64,000 bases of DNA from Brevundimonas vesicularis (GCF_027886425.1 NZ_CP115671.1:868001-932000), one strand, 5' to 3'; counted from the first letter of the stretch, positions 8,527 to 20,759 are shown. The notes: generated by a model not told the origin, from the letters alone. Numbers and translations: made by a program.

Positions 8527-10179
8527 TCACACGCGCGTCAGTCTCAGGTCCTGATAGTCGTAGCTGAAGTCGATGTCGGGGCTGACCCCCTTCACCGTCG
8601 CCGTCGCCGGTTTGGCCGTCAGGATCGAGAAGGTGACGAAGGCGTCCTCCTCGCGCTTGTCCGGGAAACGGGTGCGGAAGGTCTCGCCGTCATACGGCTC
8701 CAACCAGCCTTGCAGGGCGGGCGTGTGGGTGAAGCTCAGCCACAGGCCGCTCTTGCGGTTGCGGCCGCGTCCCTCGGTCTTGGGCGCAATGACGATGTCG
8801 CCGTACCACGGATCGCGCCAGGTCCCCGCGTAGGATTCCAGCGGCATGGACGGGGGCGCGCCGGCCGCCTGTTTGGCGTCGATTTCGGCTGCGGCGGCGA
8901 TGGATTTCGCATTGCCCTCGGCCTCCAGCTTCTTGGAGTCTGCGATCCAGTCGACGTCGACCTTGCCCATGCAGATGTCGGTGATGCCGGACCGCAAGGC
9001 GCGCAGCAGGAAGCTCTCCTCGGCATTGGAGAAGACGCTGAAGCCGGTCTTGCGGCCAGGGATCAGCACGGTGGCGGAAATCCCGCCGGGCGAGCCGCCG
9101 CCGTGGCTGGCGATCCGCTCGCCGCGATAGTCCTGAACCTGCAGCCCCATCGCATAGGTCGAGGCGATGGATCGGTTGGGCAGTTCCGCCGTCGGGCCGG
9201 CCGACGAACCGACGATGATGTTGGGGCGATACATCTCGCGCGCCGCATCTTCGGAATAGAGCCGCGTCCCGTCCGCCAGCTTGCCGTCGTTCAGCCGCAC
9301 GGCGATCCATTTGGCCCAATCGGTCGGGGTGGTGCAGATGCCCCCCGCCGCTGCAGCGGAGTCCCAGTTCCACACCTCGACGATGGACTTGGCGATCGGC
9401 GTCATCGCCCCCTGATAGCGCAGCGGCGGCCCAACCCGGCCGTGGGGCAGGGCGGACTTGGACGCATCCGCCAGACGCGCCAGCGGCACGGTCTCGGTCA
9501 TCCCAACCTTGTCCAGGATACGCGTCTGAATGAAGGCCTCCCAGCTCAGGCCCGACACGGCCTCCAGCACCGCGCCCGCGACCACGAACATCAGGTTGCA
9601 GTAGTGATAGCGCGAGCGGAACCCGTCCTCGATCGGCACGAAGGCGGCCTGGGCCAGCACTTCCGCTCGGGTCCGGTCCGAGTTGGGCCAGAACAGGAGG
9701 TCGCCGGCGCCCAGGCCGAACCCGGCCCGGTGGCTCAGCGTATCGCGCACCGTGACGTGTTCGCCGATGTAGGGATCGGACAGGGTGAAGCCGGGCAGAT
9801 AGGTCCGGACCGGTTCGTCCCACTTCACCTTGCCCTCGTCGACCAGGATGGCCAGGGCGGCGGCGGTGACGTTCTTGGTGTTGGAGGCGATGGCGAACAG
9901 GGTGTGCTCATCGGCCCGCGCCGGCTTGCCCTGAACCTTGACGCCATAACCGCGCGCCAGAACGGTCGCCCCGTCCTTGACCACCGCGACGCCCAACGCC
10001 GGCTGATCCGGCCAGGCCGCCATACACTTGGCCACATAGGCGTCAACCGCCGCCGCCAGCGACGCATCATCGTTCGCCGGCGCGCTCTGATCTGTCGTTT
10101 GGGCGAACACTGGCCCCGCCGCCAGCGCCGCCGCGCCTCCGGAAGCAAACAGGGTGCGGCGCGACAGACGAAGGGACAT
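8527..10179 (-). CDS. Secreted serine hydrolase (beta-lactamase/class C-like)
   Basis: 550 residues from the ATG at 10179, preceded by GGAG. The N-terminus MSLRLSRRTLFASGG with a hydrophobic run ending in VFAQ is a Tat-type signal, so the enzyme is periplasmic. The beta-lactamase-like fold is shown by S99-N-T-K102 (SxxK nucleophile and base) in FAIASNTKNVT, the downstream RYHYCNLMF (YxN) and the HGGGSPGG loop (third motif). The C-terminal ~130 residues (YAGTWRDPWYGD...) form the extra beta domain found in many serine hydrolase/esterase relatives. Substrate unknown: peptide, ester or beta-lactam are possible. It is divergent from a marR gene and probably shares its operator. Confidence 0.85.
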   Translation of the reverse strand: MSLRLSRRTLFASGGAAALAAGPVFAQTTDQSAPANDDASLAAAVDAYVAKCMAAWPDQPALGVAVVKDGATVLARGYGVKVQGKPARADEHTLFAIASNTKNVTAAALAILVDEGKVKWDEPVRTYLPGFTLSDPYIGEHVTVRDTLSHRAGFGLGAGDLLFWPNSDRTRAEVLAQAAFVPIEDGFRSRYHYCNLMFVVAGAVLEAVSGLSWEAFIQTRILDKVGMTETVPLARLADASKSALPHGRVGPPLRYQGAMTPIAKSIVEVWNWDSAAAAGGICTTPTDWAKWIAVRLNDGKLADGTRLYSEDAAREMYRPNIIVGSSAGPTAELPNRSIASTYAMGLQVQDYRGERIASHGGGSPGGISATVLIPGRKTGFSVFSNAEESFLLRALRSGITDICMGKVDVDWIADSKKLEAEGNAKSIAAAAEIDAKQAAGAPPSMPLESYAGTWRDPWYGDIVIAPKTEGRGRNRKSGLWLSFTHTPALQGWLEPYDGETFRTRFPDKREEDAFVTFSILTAKPATATVKGVSPDIDFSYDYQDLRLTRV

Positions 10180-10264
10180 GGCGAACTCCAGCGAAGACCG
10201 CCGGACGCTAGCGCCCCGCCAGCCCAAGGCCAAGCGCTGCTGACAAAAGGACGATTGACGATAA

Positions 10265-10280
10265 ATATAAGCGCTTATAT
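10265..10280. promoter_or_regulatory. Palindromic operator between serine hydrolase and marR
   Basis: ATATAAGCGCTTATAT is a perfect 16-bp palindrome in an otherwise GC-rich genome, followed by another ATATAAG half-site at 10279-10285. It ends only ten bases before the MarR start codon and lies between two divergent genes, as expected of a MarR-family operator. The same AT-rich bases could also be the -10 region, in which case bound MarR would block transcription. No ribosome-binding site is visible before the MarR ATG, so its mRNA may be leaderless. Confidence 0.65.
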
Positions 10281-10290
10281 ATAAGCCCTC

Positions 10291-10767
10291 ATGTTGTCTG
10301 CATCACCCACCCTTGGAACGCTCTTGCGCCATCTGATCGATCTTCTGGATGGAGAGGTCGAGGCGGCCTATGCGGCCTCTGGCCTGAATTGGCGTCCCCG
10401 CTACACGCCGATCCTTCGCATCCTGATGCGCGACGGCGGGCAGTCGATCAAGACCATCGCGCAGCAGATCGGCATCAGCCATTCGGCCGTCAGTCAAACC
10501 GTGACCCAGATGGTCAAGGACGAGCTGGTTCTGCTGAAGCCCGGCGCCGACGCGCGAGAGCGGATCGTGATGCTGACCGCCAAGACCGAAGCGATGATAC
10601 CGCGTCTGCAAGGGCAATGGGCGGCCGTGAACCAGGCGGCCGAGACATTGGACCAAGAGCTGTCGGCGCCCCTCTCCGGCGTGGTCAAGGAGGCCATCGC
10701 CGCCCTGACGGATCAACCCTTCGGCCAACGCATTCAGGCCGCTGCAAAGACGCAGTCGGCCGTCTAA
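10291..10767 (+). CDS. MarR-family transcriptional regulator
   Basis: 158 residues. A winged helix-turn-helix is seen in RYTPILRILMRDGGQSIKTIAQQIGISHSAVSQTVTQMVKDELVLLKPGADARERIVMLT: recognition helix SHSAVSQTVTQM, then the beta-wing with the DARER turn. The helical N- and C-termini would form the dimer interface. The palindrome just upstream suggests autorepression, and the divergent serine hydrolase and the S41 peptidase 26 bp downstream are the likely targets. Ligand unknown. Confidence 0.9.
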   Translation: MLSASPTLGTLLRHLIDLLDGEVEAAYAASGLNWRPRYTPILRILMRDGGQSIKTIAQQIGISHSAVSQTVTQMVKDELVLLKPGADARERIVMLTAKTEAMIPRLQGQWAAVNQAAETLDQELSAPLSGVVKEAIAALTDQPFGQRIQAAAKTQSAV

Positions 10768-10793
10768 CCTCAACCCCTCCACCGGAATCTATC

Positions 10794-12137
10794 ATGCAAT
10801 CTAAGCTGCTCAGCGCCGCTACGATGGCGCTCGCCCTGATGGGCGTCCAAGGCGTCGCACACGCTCAGTCCCGTCCGCCCGTCGCGGCCGCCACCCAGGC
10901 TGAATTGTCCGCGACCCAGCGCGCTGCGGTCCTGAGCGCGATCCGACAGGCGGTTCAGTCCTCCTACGTCTTTCCCGACCGGGCGCCGGCGATCCTTGCT
11001 CGGTTGGACGCCGCCCAAACGTCCGGCCGCTACGACGTGTCCTCGCCCAACGAACTGGCGGGGCTGATCAGCGGCGACCTGCGCGACGCCAGCCAAGACG
11101 GTCACGTCTATCTGGAATATGCGCCCGATCGCTTCGCCGCCGCCTCGGCCGGCGCCGACGCGACCCAAGCCCTCTCAGAGATCGACGCCGCCGCCGCCCG
11201 TCGCGACAACCACGGTCTCAGCGCCATGGAAATCCTGCCCGGCAACGTCCGCTATCTGAAAATCGACGCCTTCCATTGGGTCTCGGACGAAACGGGCCGC
11301 GCCTACGACGACGCCATGCGGTTCCTGAAGGGCGGCGACGCGGTCATCATCGACCTGCGGGGCAATGGCGGCGGAGCGTCCGAGGCGGTCCAGTATCTGG
11401 TCAGCCACTTCCTTCAGGCCGGGACGCTGGAGGTCACCTTCCTGAAGGCCGGGCAAGAGCCGGTGCAGACGCGCGCGCTCGACAATCTGCCCGCCGGGCG
11501 ACTGAACGGCACGCCCCTGTATGTACTGATCGACCAGGCCTCGGCCTCTGCGGCGGAATCCTTCGCCTATGACGTTCAGCAGTTCAAACTCGGCCGGCTG
11601 GTGGGAGCCAAGACGGCGGGCGCCGCCAACAACAATGACTTCTTCCCCATCGCGCCGGGCTTCATGCTCAGCCTGTCGGTTGGCCGACCCGTTCACGCGG
11701 TCAGCGGCGGCAACTGGGAGGGCGTCGGCGTGGCGCCGGACACCCCGACTTCCTCCGTCCAGGCGCTGGACGCCGCCCAGGCCGAGGCCCTGCGCGGCTT
11801 GCTGTCGACGACGACGTCCGACGCCGCCAAGACGGACTACGCCTGGGCCCTGACTGCGGTCGAGGCGCGCCTGAACCCGCCCGTGACCGACGCCGCCCTG
11901 CTGCAATCCGCGCCCGGCGGCTATCGCAACTATGTGGTCACGATGCAGGACGGCGCCCTGGTCGTCGCCCGGCCCGGCCACCCGCTGTGGCCCGCGCCGC
12001 GCGAGCTGCAAGCGCTGACCGCCGACGGCCTGTTTGCAGTCGAGGGTCTCGACGTCCTGCGCATAGGCTTTAAGGACGGCGCCCTGCAGCTGTGGTGGAA
12101 GGACGAGCCCGCGCCGCGCATCATCCCGAAGACCTGA
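10794..12137 (+). CDS. S41-family peptidase, exported
   Basis: 447 residues. The signal peptide MQSKLLSAATMALALMGVQGVAHAQ targets the periplasm. An IRBP/tricorn-like N-terminal helical domain (LSAIRQAVQSSYVFPDRAPAILARL) is followed by the protease core: YLKIDAFHW, IDLRGNGGGASEAVQYL, and the nucleophile region DQASASAAESFAYDVQ with GAKTAGAANN after it. These are S41 motifs, the Ser in SASAAE being the predicted nucleophile. A C-terminal ~130-residue extension (after LSTTTSDAAKTDYAW) is not part of the core. Likely co-transcribed with marR. Confidence 0.85.
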   Translation: MQSKLLSAATMALALMGVQGVAHAQSRPPVAAATQAELSATQRAAVLSAIRQAVQSSYVFPDRAPAILARLDAAQTSGRYDVSSPNELAGLISGDLRDASQDGHVYLEYAPDRFAAASAGADATQALSEIDAAAARRDNHGLSAMEILPGNVRYLKIDAFHWVSDETGRAYDDAMRFLKGGDAVIIDLRGNGGGASEAVQYLVSHFLQAGTLEVTFLKAGQEPVQTRALDNLPAGRLNGTPLYVLIDQASASAAESFAYDVQQFKLGRLVGAKTAGAANNNDFFPIAPGFMLSLSVGRPVHAVSGGNWEGVGVAPDTPTSSVQALDAAQAEALRGLLSTTTSDAAKTDYAWALTAVEARLNPPVTDAALLQSAPGGYRNYVVTMQDGALVVARPGHPLWPAPRELQALTADGLFAVEGLDVLRIGFKDGALQLWWKDEPAPRIIPKT

Positions 12138-12142
12138 GGTCT

Positions 12143-14044
12143 CTACGCCAGTCGCCAGCGTTGCAGCTTTTCCAGCACGTCGGCGACGATCTGGTCGCGG
12201 GTGAAGCCGGTGATGTCTTGGGGGCGTTCGCCTTGGCCGGTCTGGGCGGTCAGTCGCCATTCCAGCAGGCGGCGGCCTTCAGGCGTCTCGCGCTGGGTCA
12301 CGGCGGGACGCGGACGCGAGCGGGCGCCCAGGCGATAGATGAAGGTGCGCTCGCCCTGTTTGACCGTCAGCCAGGCGACGCCGTCGTCACGCACGATCTC
12401 GGACTCCGCCGCCTCGGCCTCCATGGCCGCGTGAACCGTCTCCAGCGCGGGCAGGCCGTGGCGCTCGATCTCATCGTCGATGTCGCTGCGGCTGGCCGGG
12501 GCCAGGATGCGTTTCAGCTGCTGAGCCAGGGGCGCGCCTTCGGTCTCAAGGCTGCGGCCGGCGACGTCGGCGTTCATCTGGCGCACTAGGCCGATCGATA
12601 GCAGGATCATGATCAGCACGAAGGGCAGGGCGGCGGCCAGGGTCGCAGCCTGCAGCGCGCCCAGCCCGCCCGCCAGCAGCAGGGTCGCGGCGATCAGGCC
12701 CAGCAACAGGCACCAATAGACCCGCTGCCAGCGCGGCGTGTCGTCGGCCCCTCCGGAGGCGATGGTGTCGATGACCAAGGCGCCGGAATCGGCCGAGGTG
12801 ACGAAGAAGACCGCCACCAGCAGGATGGCCAGACCCGAGGTGAAGGTCGCGCCCGGCAGTTGTTCCAGAAAGTAGAACAGGGCGGTCGATAGGTCGGCCG
12901 AAACGGCGTTGGAAATCGCACCCGCCGCCTGACCCATGTCCAGGCTGATTGCCGTATTGCCGAAGACCGTCATCCACAGGAAGGTGAAGCCGGCCGGCAT
13001 CAGCAGCACGTTCAGCAGGAACTCCCGCACCGTTCGCCCGCGCGAAATCCGGGCGATGAACATCCCCACGAACGGCGACCAGGCGATCCACCAGGCCCAG
13101 TAGAACAGGGTCCAGTCCGCCATCCAGGCGCGCGGCTCATAGGCGTAGAGGGTGAAGGTCCGCTCGACGAAATGGCTGAGGTAGAAGCCGAAGTTCTGGA
13201 CCAGGGCCTTGAACAGGAAGCCGGTCGGCCCGACCGCCAGCACGAACAGCATCAAAAGCACGGCCAGGATCAGGTTCAGCTCGGACAGCCGGCGCACCCC
13301 CTTGCCGACCCCGCTCATGACCGAGGCGGTCGCCGCCGCCATGACCACGACGATCAGCCCGACCTGAACCCAGGCGGTGTTGGGAATGCCCAGCAGATAG
13401 GTGAGGCCGCTGTTCATCTGCGACACGCCGAAACCCAGAGACGTGGCGATGCCGAAGGCCGTGCCCCAGATGGCGAAGATATCGACCGCATCGCCGATCG
13501 GCCCGTTGACGCGCCTGCCCAGCAAGGGCGACAGCCCCGACCTCAGCGTCAGCGGCAGACCCTTGCGGTGGGCGAAGAAGGCCAGGCTGAGGCCCACCAG
13601 CGCATAGATCGCCCAGGCGTGCGCCCCATAGTGGAAGAAGGTGATGCCCATAGCCTGACGCGCAGCGTCGAAGGTGCGGCCGGCGCCCTCGGGCGGATTG
13701 ATATAGTGCTGGATCGGCTCTGCGACGCCGAAATACATCAGGCCGATCCCCATGCCCGCGGCGAACAGCATGGCCAGCCAGGACAGATACGGAAAGTCCG
13801 GCTCGGCGTCGTCAGGCCCCAGCTTCAGCGCGCCCGTGGGGCCGATCGCCAGCACCAGCACCAGCCCCACGAAGGCGGCGACCGAGGCGATATAGAGCCA
13901 GCCGAAGGTGTCGATCACCCAGGCCTGAACGCTCTGGAACAGGCGGTCGGATTGTCCCGGCGCCACGATGGCGACGAGGAGCAGCAGCGCGATGATGGCG
14001 CTCGCGCCCCAGAACACGCGGGGGTTCATCTTCGTGGTCAGCAT
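12143..14044 (-). CDS. BCCT-family choline/betaine transporter (BetT-like)
   Basis: About 633 residues, the length of the long BetT subgroup. Twelve membrane helices are expected; the family signature is seen in ADWTLFYWAWWIAWSPFVGMFIARISRGRTVREFL. Earlier segments PYLSWLAMLFAAGMGIGLMYFGVAEP are also typical. The last ~130 residues are hydrophilic (from RQMNADVAGRSLETEG), like the osmosensing cytoplasmic tail of BetT. It should import choline, betaine or related quaternary ammonium solutes by an ion gradient. An in-frame GTG at 14089 is an alternative start; the ATG at 14044 fits the first membrane helix better. Ends five bases from the S41 gene, tail to tail. Confidence 0.85.
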   Translation of the reverse strand: MLTTKMNPRVFWGASAIIALLLLVAIVAPGQSDRLFQSVQAWVIDTFGWLYIASVAAFVGLVLVLAIGPTGALKLGPDDAEPDFPYLSWLAMLFAAGMGIGLMYFGVAEPIQHYINPPEGAGRTFDAARQAMGITFFHYGAHAWAIYALVGLSLAFFAHRKGLPLTLRSGLSPLLGRRVNGPIGDAVDIFAIWGTAFGIATSLGFGVSQMNSGLTYLLGIPNTAWVQVGLIVVVMAAATASVMSGVGKGVRRLSELNLILAVLLMLFVLAVGPTGFLFKALVQNFGFYLSHFVERTFTLYAYEPRAWMADWTLFYWAWWIAWSPFVGMFIARISRGRTVREFLLNVLLMPAGFTFLWMTVFGNTAISLDMGQAAGAISNAVSADLSTALFYFLEQLPGATFTSGLAILLVAVFFVTSADSGALVIDTIASGGADDTPRWQRVYWCLLLGLIAATLLLAGGLGALQAATLAAALPFVLIMILLSIGLVRQMNADVAGRSLETEGAPLAQQLKRILAPASRSDIDDEIERHGLPALETVHAAMEAEAAESEIVRDDGVAWLTVKQGERTFIYRLGARSRPRPAVTQRETPEGRRLLEWRLTAQTGQGERPQDITGFTRDQIVADVLEKLQRWRLA

Positions 14045-14203
14045 CGGGTCAAAGCGTATGGCGAAGCTGACAGTTCCCAGCTTGGCCACAACCGCGCCGT
14101 CTCGATGAAGAAGATGTAACTTTGCGATTCAAAGTAACGCCGATAGTCAGCCTTATCGACGGGCGCAAACAGACGCCCGCGCACTCTTTCAGGATCGCCG
14201 GGC

Positions 14204-16495
14204 ATGACCTCTTCCAAACTCGTTCTCATGCTGGGTGCGGCTGCCGTCGCCCTGCCCGGCGCCGCTCTGGCCCAGACTCAGACGCCGTCTCAGACCCCGC
14301 CGACGTCGACGACGAGCCAGCCGGCCGCCCAGACCCCGGCGACGACGGCGCAGACGCCCCCGCCGCGCACTCAGACGACCGAACCGGCCCAGCAACAGCA
14401 GCCCGCCAGCGTCGGCGACGTGGTCGTCAACGCCCGCGCCAATGACGTGCGCACCTCGATCGACTCGGTCAGCTACAGCCTGGCCAATGACCTTCAGGCG
14501 ACGACGGGCAGTCTGGCCGACGCGCTCCGCAACGTGCCGTCGGTGGACGTGGACCCTGAGGGCAACGTGTCGCTGCGCGGCGACGCCAATGTCACCATTC
14601 TGGTCGACGGCCGCCCGTCCGGCATTCTGACCGGCCCCGGTCGCGGCCAGGCCCTGATCCAGCTGCCGGCCAGCCAGTACGCCCGCATCGAGGTCATGAC
14701 CAATCCGTCCGCCGCCTACAGCCCCGAGGGTTCGGGCGGGGTCATCAACCTGATCACCAAGCCCACGGCGCCCAAGCCGGGCACCCAGACGACCGGCTCG
14801 CTGCGCGTCAACGTCGGCGACAACGGCCGCTGGAACGCGGGCCTCAGCGGCTCGTACCAGAAGGATCGCCTGACCCTGTCCGGCGACGCCAGCTATCGCT
14901 CCGATCCGACCGAACTGACCTTCAACCGCGTCCGTGAACAGCTGGACCCGGTCACCGGCGCGGTGGTTTCCACCACGACCGTCGAACAGCCGGTGGAGTC
15001 CGAGCAGAACGGCGCCTTCGCGCGCTTCACCGCCGAATACAAGCTGGACGACAAGACCCAGCTGACTGGCGAACTGCGCGGCGTGGCCTTCGACGGCACG
15101 GGGTCGGGCGACGGCCTGTATGAAACCCGCAACGCCGCCGGCGCGGTGACCAGCGCCTATCGCCGGGTCGGCGATTCCGACTTCACCTTCAACAATTGGG
15201 GCGCCACGGCGCGCGTGCTGCGCCGCTTCGACGGCGACGGCCATGAGTGGTCCAACGAACTGCGCTACGATTCCAACGCCAACGACACCACCAGCCAGAC
15301 CCTGACCACCTTCCTGACCCCAGCGGGCGCGGCTCTATACGAGCGGACCAGGACCGCGGTCGATCAGGTGACCTGGGGCTTCACCAGCGCCTATACCCGC
15401 CCGATGTCCGACGGCGGCAAGCTGCGCTTGGGCTATGAGCTGAACGCCCAGCGTCCCGAGCAGGACGCCGAGTTCCTGCGCGGTCCCTCGCAGGCGGCCT
15501 TGGCGCCGGTTCCGGCCCTGAACAACCGCTTCGAAGCCACCCAGACGGTGCATGCCCTATACACCACCTATGAGCGGCCGCTGGGCGAGAAGCTGTCGGC
15601 CCAACTGGGTCTGCGGCTTGAGCAGGCGGACATCGAGATCAAGGATCTGACCGGCGGCGCCTCGGCGTCTCAGGACTATTTCCGCGCCTATCCGACCGCC
15701 CACCTCCAGTATCAGCTGACGCCCGAACAGACCTTGCGCGCCAGCTATTCGCGCCGCATCCAGCGGCCCCAGCCCAGCCAGCTGAATCCCTTCGTCGTCT
15801 ATCAGGACCCGCTGAACGTCCGCTCGGGCAATCCAGATCTGGAGCCGCAGGAAACCGACAGCTTCGAGGCCATGTGGCAGATGCGAAAGGGCCAGAGCTT
15901 CTATCAGGCCACCGCCTATCTGCGGAACACCGACAAGGCCTTCACCGACGTGGCGTCCGACATCGGCGGCGGCGTCTTCCTGACCCGTCCGGAAAACCTG
16001 GGCTCGCGTCGCGACCTGGGCGTGGAGGCGACGGCGAACGGGCGACTGCATCCGACCCTGCGCTATAGCGCCAGCGTCAACGTCTTCCGTCAGGAGATCG
16101 ACTCGGGCGCCGTCGTCGGCGGCGGCGACCGCGAGGCCACATTGGCCAGCGGCCGTCTCAGCCTGAACTGGCAGCCGACGGCCAAGGACTTCGTCCAGGT
16201 CTCCAGCTTCTGGCAGGGCGACAGCCTGTTGGCGCAGGGCCGGCGCGAGGCCGGCGGCATGGTCAATCTGGGCTATCGCAGGAAGCTGAACGAGCAGCTG
16301 TCGTTCAACTTCACCGCGCGGGATATCTTCAACACCTTCAACACCACGACCATCTACGAGACGCCGCAGTTCCGCGAACGCTCGGAGCAGGACATCAAGC
16401 TGCGGGCCTTCTACATCGGCCTGACCTGGAACTTCGGCGGTCCGCGCCGCCAGCCGGAACAGTTCGACTTCTCGACCGGCCCGACCGGGGGCTGA
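14204..16495 (+). CDS. TonB-dependent receptor / outer-membrane beta-barrel protein
   Basis: 763 residues. The signal peptide ends GAALAQ; a Thr/Pro/Gln-rich linker of about 45 residues follows, then the plug domain (VGDVVVNARANDVRTSID, ADALRNVPSVDVDPEGNVSLRGDANVTILVDGRPSG, RIEVMTNPSAAYSPEGSGGVINLITK). The rest is a beta-barrel with repeated aromatic strands, ending GLTWNFGGPRRQPEQ. It belongs to the outer-membrane beta-barrel (pfam14905-like) subgroup; the chain does not end in the usual terminal Phe but in a short tail of 18 residues. The ligand is unknown and no transporter partner is adjacent. Confidence 0.85.
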   Translation: MTSSKLVLMLGAAAVALPGAALAQTQTPSQTPPTSTTSQPAAQTPATTAQTPPPRTQTTEPAQQQQPASVGDVVVNARANDVRTSIDSVSYSLANDLQATTGSLADALRNVPSVDVDPEGNVSLRGDANVTILVDGRPSGILTGPGRGQALIQLPASQYARIEVMTNPSAAYSPEGSGGVINLITKPTAPKPGTQTTGSLRVNVGDNGRWNAGLSGSYQKDRLTLSGDASYRSDPTELTFNRVREQLDPVTGAVVSTTTVEQPVESEQNGAFARFTAEYKLDDKTQLTGELRGVAFDGTGSGDGLYETRNAAGAVTSAYRRVGDSDFTFNNWGATARVLRRFDGDGHEWSNELRYDSNANDTTSQTLTTFLTPAGAALYERTRTAVDQVTWGFTSAYTRPMSDGGKLRLGYELNAQRPEQDAEFLRGPSQAALAPVPALNNRFEATQTVHALYTTYERPLGEKLSAQLGLRLEQADIEIKDLTGGASASQDYFRAYPTAHLQYQLTPEQTLRASYSRRIQRPQPSQLNPFVVYQDPLNVRSGNPDLEPQETDSFEAMWQMRKGQSFYQATAYLRNTDKAFTDVASDIGGGVFLTRPENLGSRRDLGVEATANGRLHPTLRYSASVNVFRQEIDSGAVVGGGDREATLASGRLSLNWQPTAKDFVQVSSFWQGDSLLAQGRREAGGMVNLGYRRKLNEQLSFNFTARDIFNTFNTTTIYETPQFRERSEQDIKLRAFYIGLTWNFGGPRRQPEQFDFSTGPTGG

Positions 16496-16517
16496 CGGCC
16501 TGACGGGGGACGTGGGC

Positions 16518-17159
16518 TCACGCCCGCGTCTCCCAGGCCAGCCAGGCGGCGACCACGATCAGGCCGCCGGCCATCACCGCGCGCAGGGCGCGACCCTGCA
16601 TCCGGGGCGCCAGCCGCGCCGCGCCCGCGCCAGCGATCACGATCAGGCTGTGCACCAGGACGGCGACCGCCAGATGCAGGCTCCCCAGCGTCAGGGCTTG
16701 GCTCAGCGGCGCGCCGTGGTCCGGTCGCATGAAGGTCGGCAGCAGGGCGACGTAGAAGACCGCGGCCTTGGGGTTCAGCAGATTGCCCATCAGGCCGCGC
16801 ACGAACAGGCCGCGCAGCGAGCGGCCGTCCGGCGTCGGCGCCGCCTCGATCGTCGGCGCGCGCCAGGCCTCCCACCCCAGCCACAGCAGAAACAACACGC
16901 CCGCCCAACGCAGGCCCTGATACAGCGGCGGCCAGACGGAAAAGACCTCCGTCAGCCCATAGGCGGCCGCCAGCATCCACACCGCCAGCCCCAGGGTCAC
17001 GCCCGCCACAGCCGCGAAACCGGCCAGCCGTCCCCGCGCCAGGGCGACCAGCGCCAGCCAGCCCATGTTCGGTCCCGGCGTCAGCTCGATCAGCGCCACG
17101 GCGATCAGAAAAGGGCCGACGATGGCCGGATCGACGGGCCAGGCGGAATGGGCGATCAC
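16518..17159 (-). CDS. LysE-family translocator
   Basis: 213 residues with about six membrane helices. The N-terminal VALIELTPGPNMGWLALVALARGRLAGFAAVAGVTLGLAVWM contains the LTPGPN motif of LysE/RhtB exporters, and the GLMGNLLNPKAAVFYVALLP segment is the second family signature. It would export amino acids or small metabolites across the inner membrane. Convergent with the TonB receptor gene and divergent from clpB. Confidence 0.88.
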   Translation of the reverse strand: MIAHSAWPVDPAIVGPFLIAVALIELTPGPNMGWLALVALARGRLAGFAAVAGVTLGLAVWMLAAAYGLTEVFSVWPPLYQGLRWAGVLFLLWLGWEAWRAPTIEAAPTPDGRSLRGLFVRGLMGNLLNPKAAVFYVALLPTFMRPDHGAPLSQALTLGSLHLAVAVLVHSLIVIAGAGAARLAPRMQGRALRAVMAGGLIVVAAWLAWETRA

Positions 17160-17233
17160 GAGGCGCTCCTGTTCGCCAGAGCCTAGGCGCGCGGCGGCGA
17201 AACGGACAGCCCCGAAAGACGCCCAGCGGACCC

Positions 17234-17255
17234 CTTGTGTGACCCGATCGTCACA
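17234..17255 (+). promoter_or_regulatory. Possible heat-shock promoter and inverted repeat upstream of clpB
   Basis: CTTG at 17234-17237 is followed 18 bases later by CCCACCT, a weak match to the alphaproteobacterial RpoH pattern CTTG-N17/18-CYTATNT. Overlapping it is a perfect inverted repeat, TGTGAC (17238-17243) and GTCACA (17250-17255) with six bases between. The position about 80-100 bp before clpB suits a promoter; the spacing does not fit a CRP site (TGTGA-N6-TCACA needs six, here eight). Confidence 0.4.
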
Positions 17256-17332
17256 CCCACCTCGATCTCAACGGCGCGCTGCTCAGCAGAGGGTGTGCTG
17301 AAATCCATCCGCCTCCCGAGGGGACTGAAACC

Positions 17333-19921
<2,589 letters not shown>

Positions 19922-19946
19922 GCAATAGGCACAACCTGGGGTAGTT

Positions 19947-20759
19947 ATGAAATCGAATCTTGACCGTTATCGCAAGGACCTTGAACTGCTCATATTGCAG
20001 GGCAACCTGCTCACGTACGCTATGCAAAGAAGCTTAATGGGCGAGGCGAAATTCGACGGACAGATAACTAAACAGATTGGGAAGGAGGAGGGCGAGAAGT
20101 TTTTAACTTCTCTTCCGCCTTTTAACTCAACATACGAGTCATGGTATTCCGAAGGAAAGTCGCTAATACGTCAAATTCTTCCAGATAGATTTGAAGATTT
20201 TGTTAGGCTGCACGAAAAGCCGAGAAGTCGAAAAGAAGTAAGTTACGGTAACTATGTTATGGAGGATTACCTCCAAGACCTTAAGGTTACTTTCGGTAAT
20301 GGGGATGTGAAAGTAGATAGATCTGCGGCTCTTCCCCAATTTCAACAAATGTTAAATATTATAACGGCCTGCAACCGTAGGTTTGAGTCTAGTATATTTG
20401 ATATCAAACAGCTGTTGCAGGCTGACTTATTCGACTCAGAAATTTCCGCGGCACGTCATCTGCTTAAGCAGAAATTTGTTAGAGCTGCAGGAGCTATGAT
20501 GGGAGTGGTGTTGGAGCGCCATCTTGCTCAAGTTTGTGCAAATCATAACGTAAAAATCACAAAGAAAAACCCCACCATTGCTGATTTCAACGAGGCTCTA
20601 AAATTAGCTAATGTTATCGACATACCAATATGGCGCGGAATCACCCGATTGGGCGATTTAAGAAATCTGTGCGATCACAATAAAGACAGAGAGCCGACTA
20701 TCGACGAAGTCGATGATCTCATATCAGGTGCTGACAAGTTGCTTAAGACGTTGTTTTAG
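19947..20759 (+). CDS. AT-rich accessory gene with C-terminal HEPN-like domain
   Basis: 270 residues. Base composition is strikingly AT-rich (roughly 40% GC; some 60-base lines near 33%), unlike all neighbours, and codons such as ata, aaa and tta are common: a sign of horizontal acquisition. The C-terminal ~110 residues are helical and contain R239-N-L-C-D-H244, an exact R-x4-H HEPN motif, in GDLRNLCDHNKDREPTIDEV. HEPN domains are often ribonucleases in toxin and phage-defence systems. The N-terminal ~150 residues are charged and helical and I do not recognise them. No MNT-type antitoxin gene is adjacent. It begins 25 bp after clpB without an obvious promoter between. Confidence 0.75.
   Translation: MKSNLDRYRKDLELLILQGNLLTYAMQRSLMGEAKFDGQITKQIGKEEGEKFLTSLPPFNSTYESWYSEGKSLIRQILPDRFEDFVRLHEKPRSRKEVSYGNYVMEDYLQDLKVTFGNGDVKVDRSAALPQFQQMLNIITACNRRFESSIFDIKQLLQADLFDSEISAARHLLKQKFVRAAGAMMGVVLERHLAQVCANHNVKITKKNPTIADFNEALKLANVIDIPIWRGITRLGDLRNLCDHNKDREPTIDEVDDLISGADKLLKTLF

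Noticed and set aside
17238..17255. CRP site before clpB
   Set aside because: TGTGA and TCACA are spaced by eight bases, not six.
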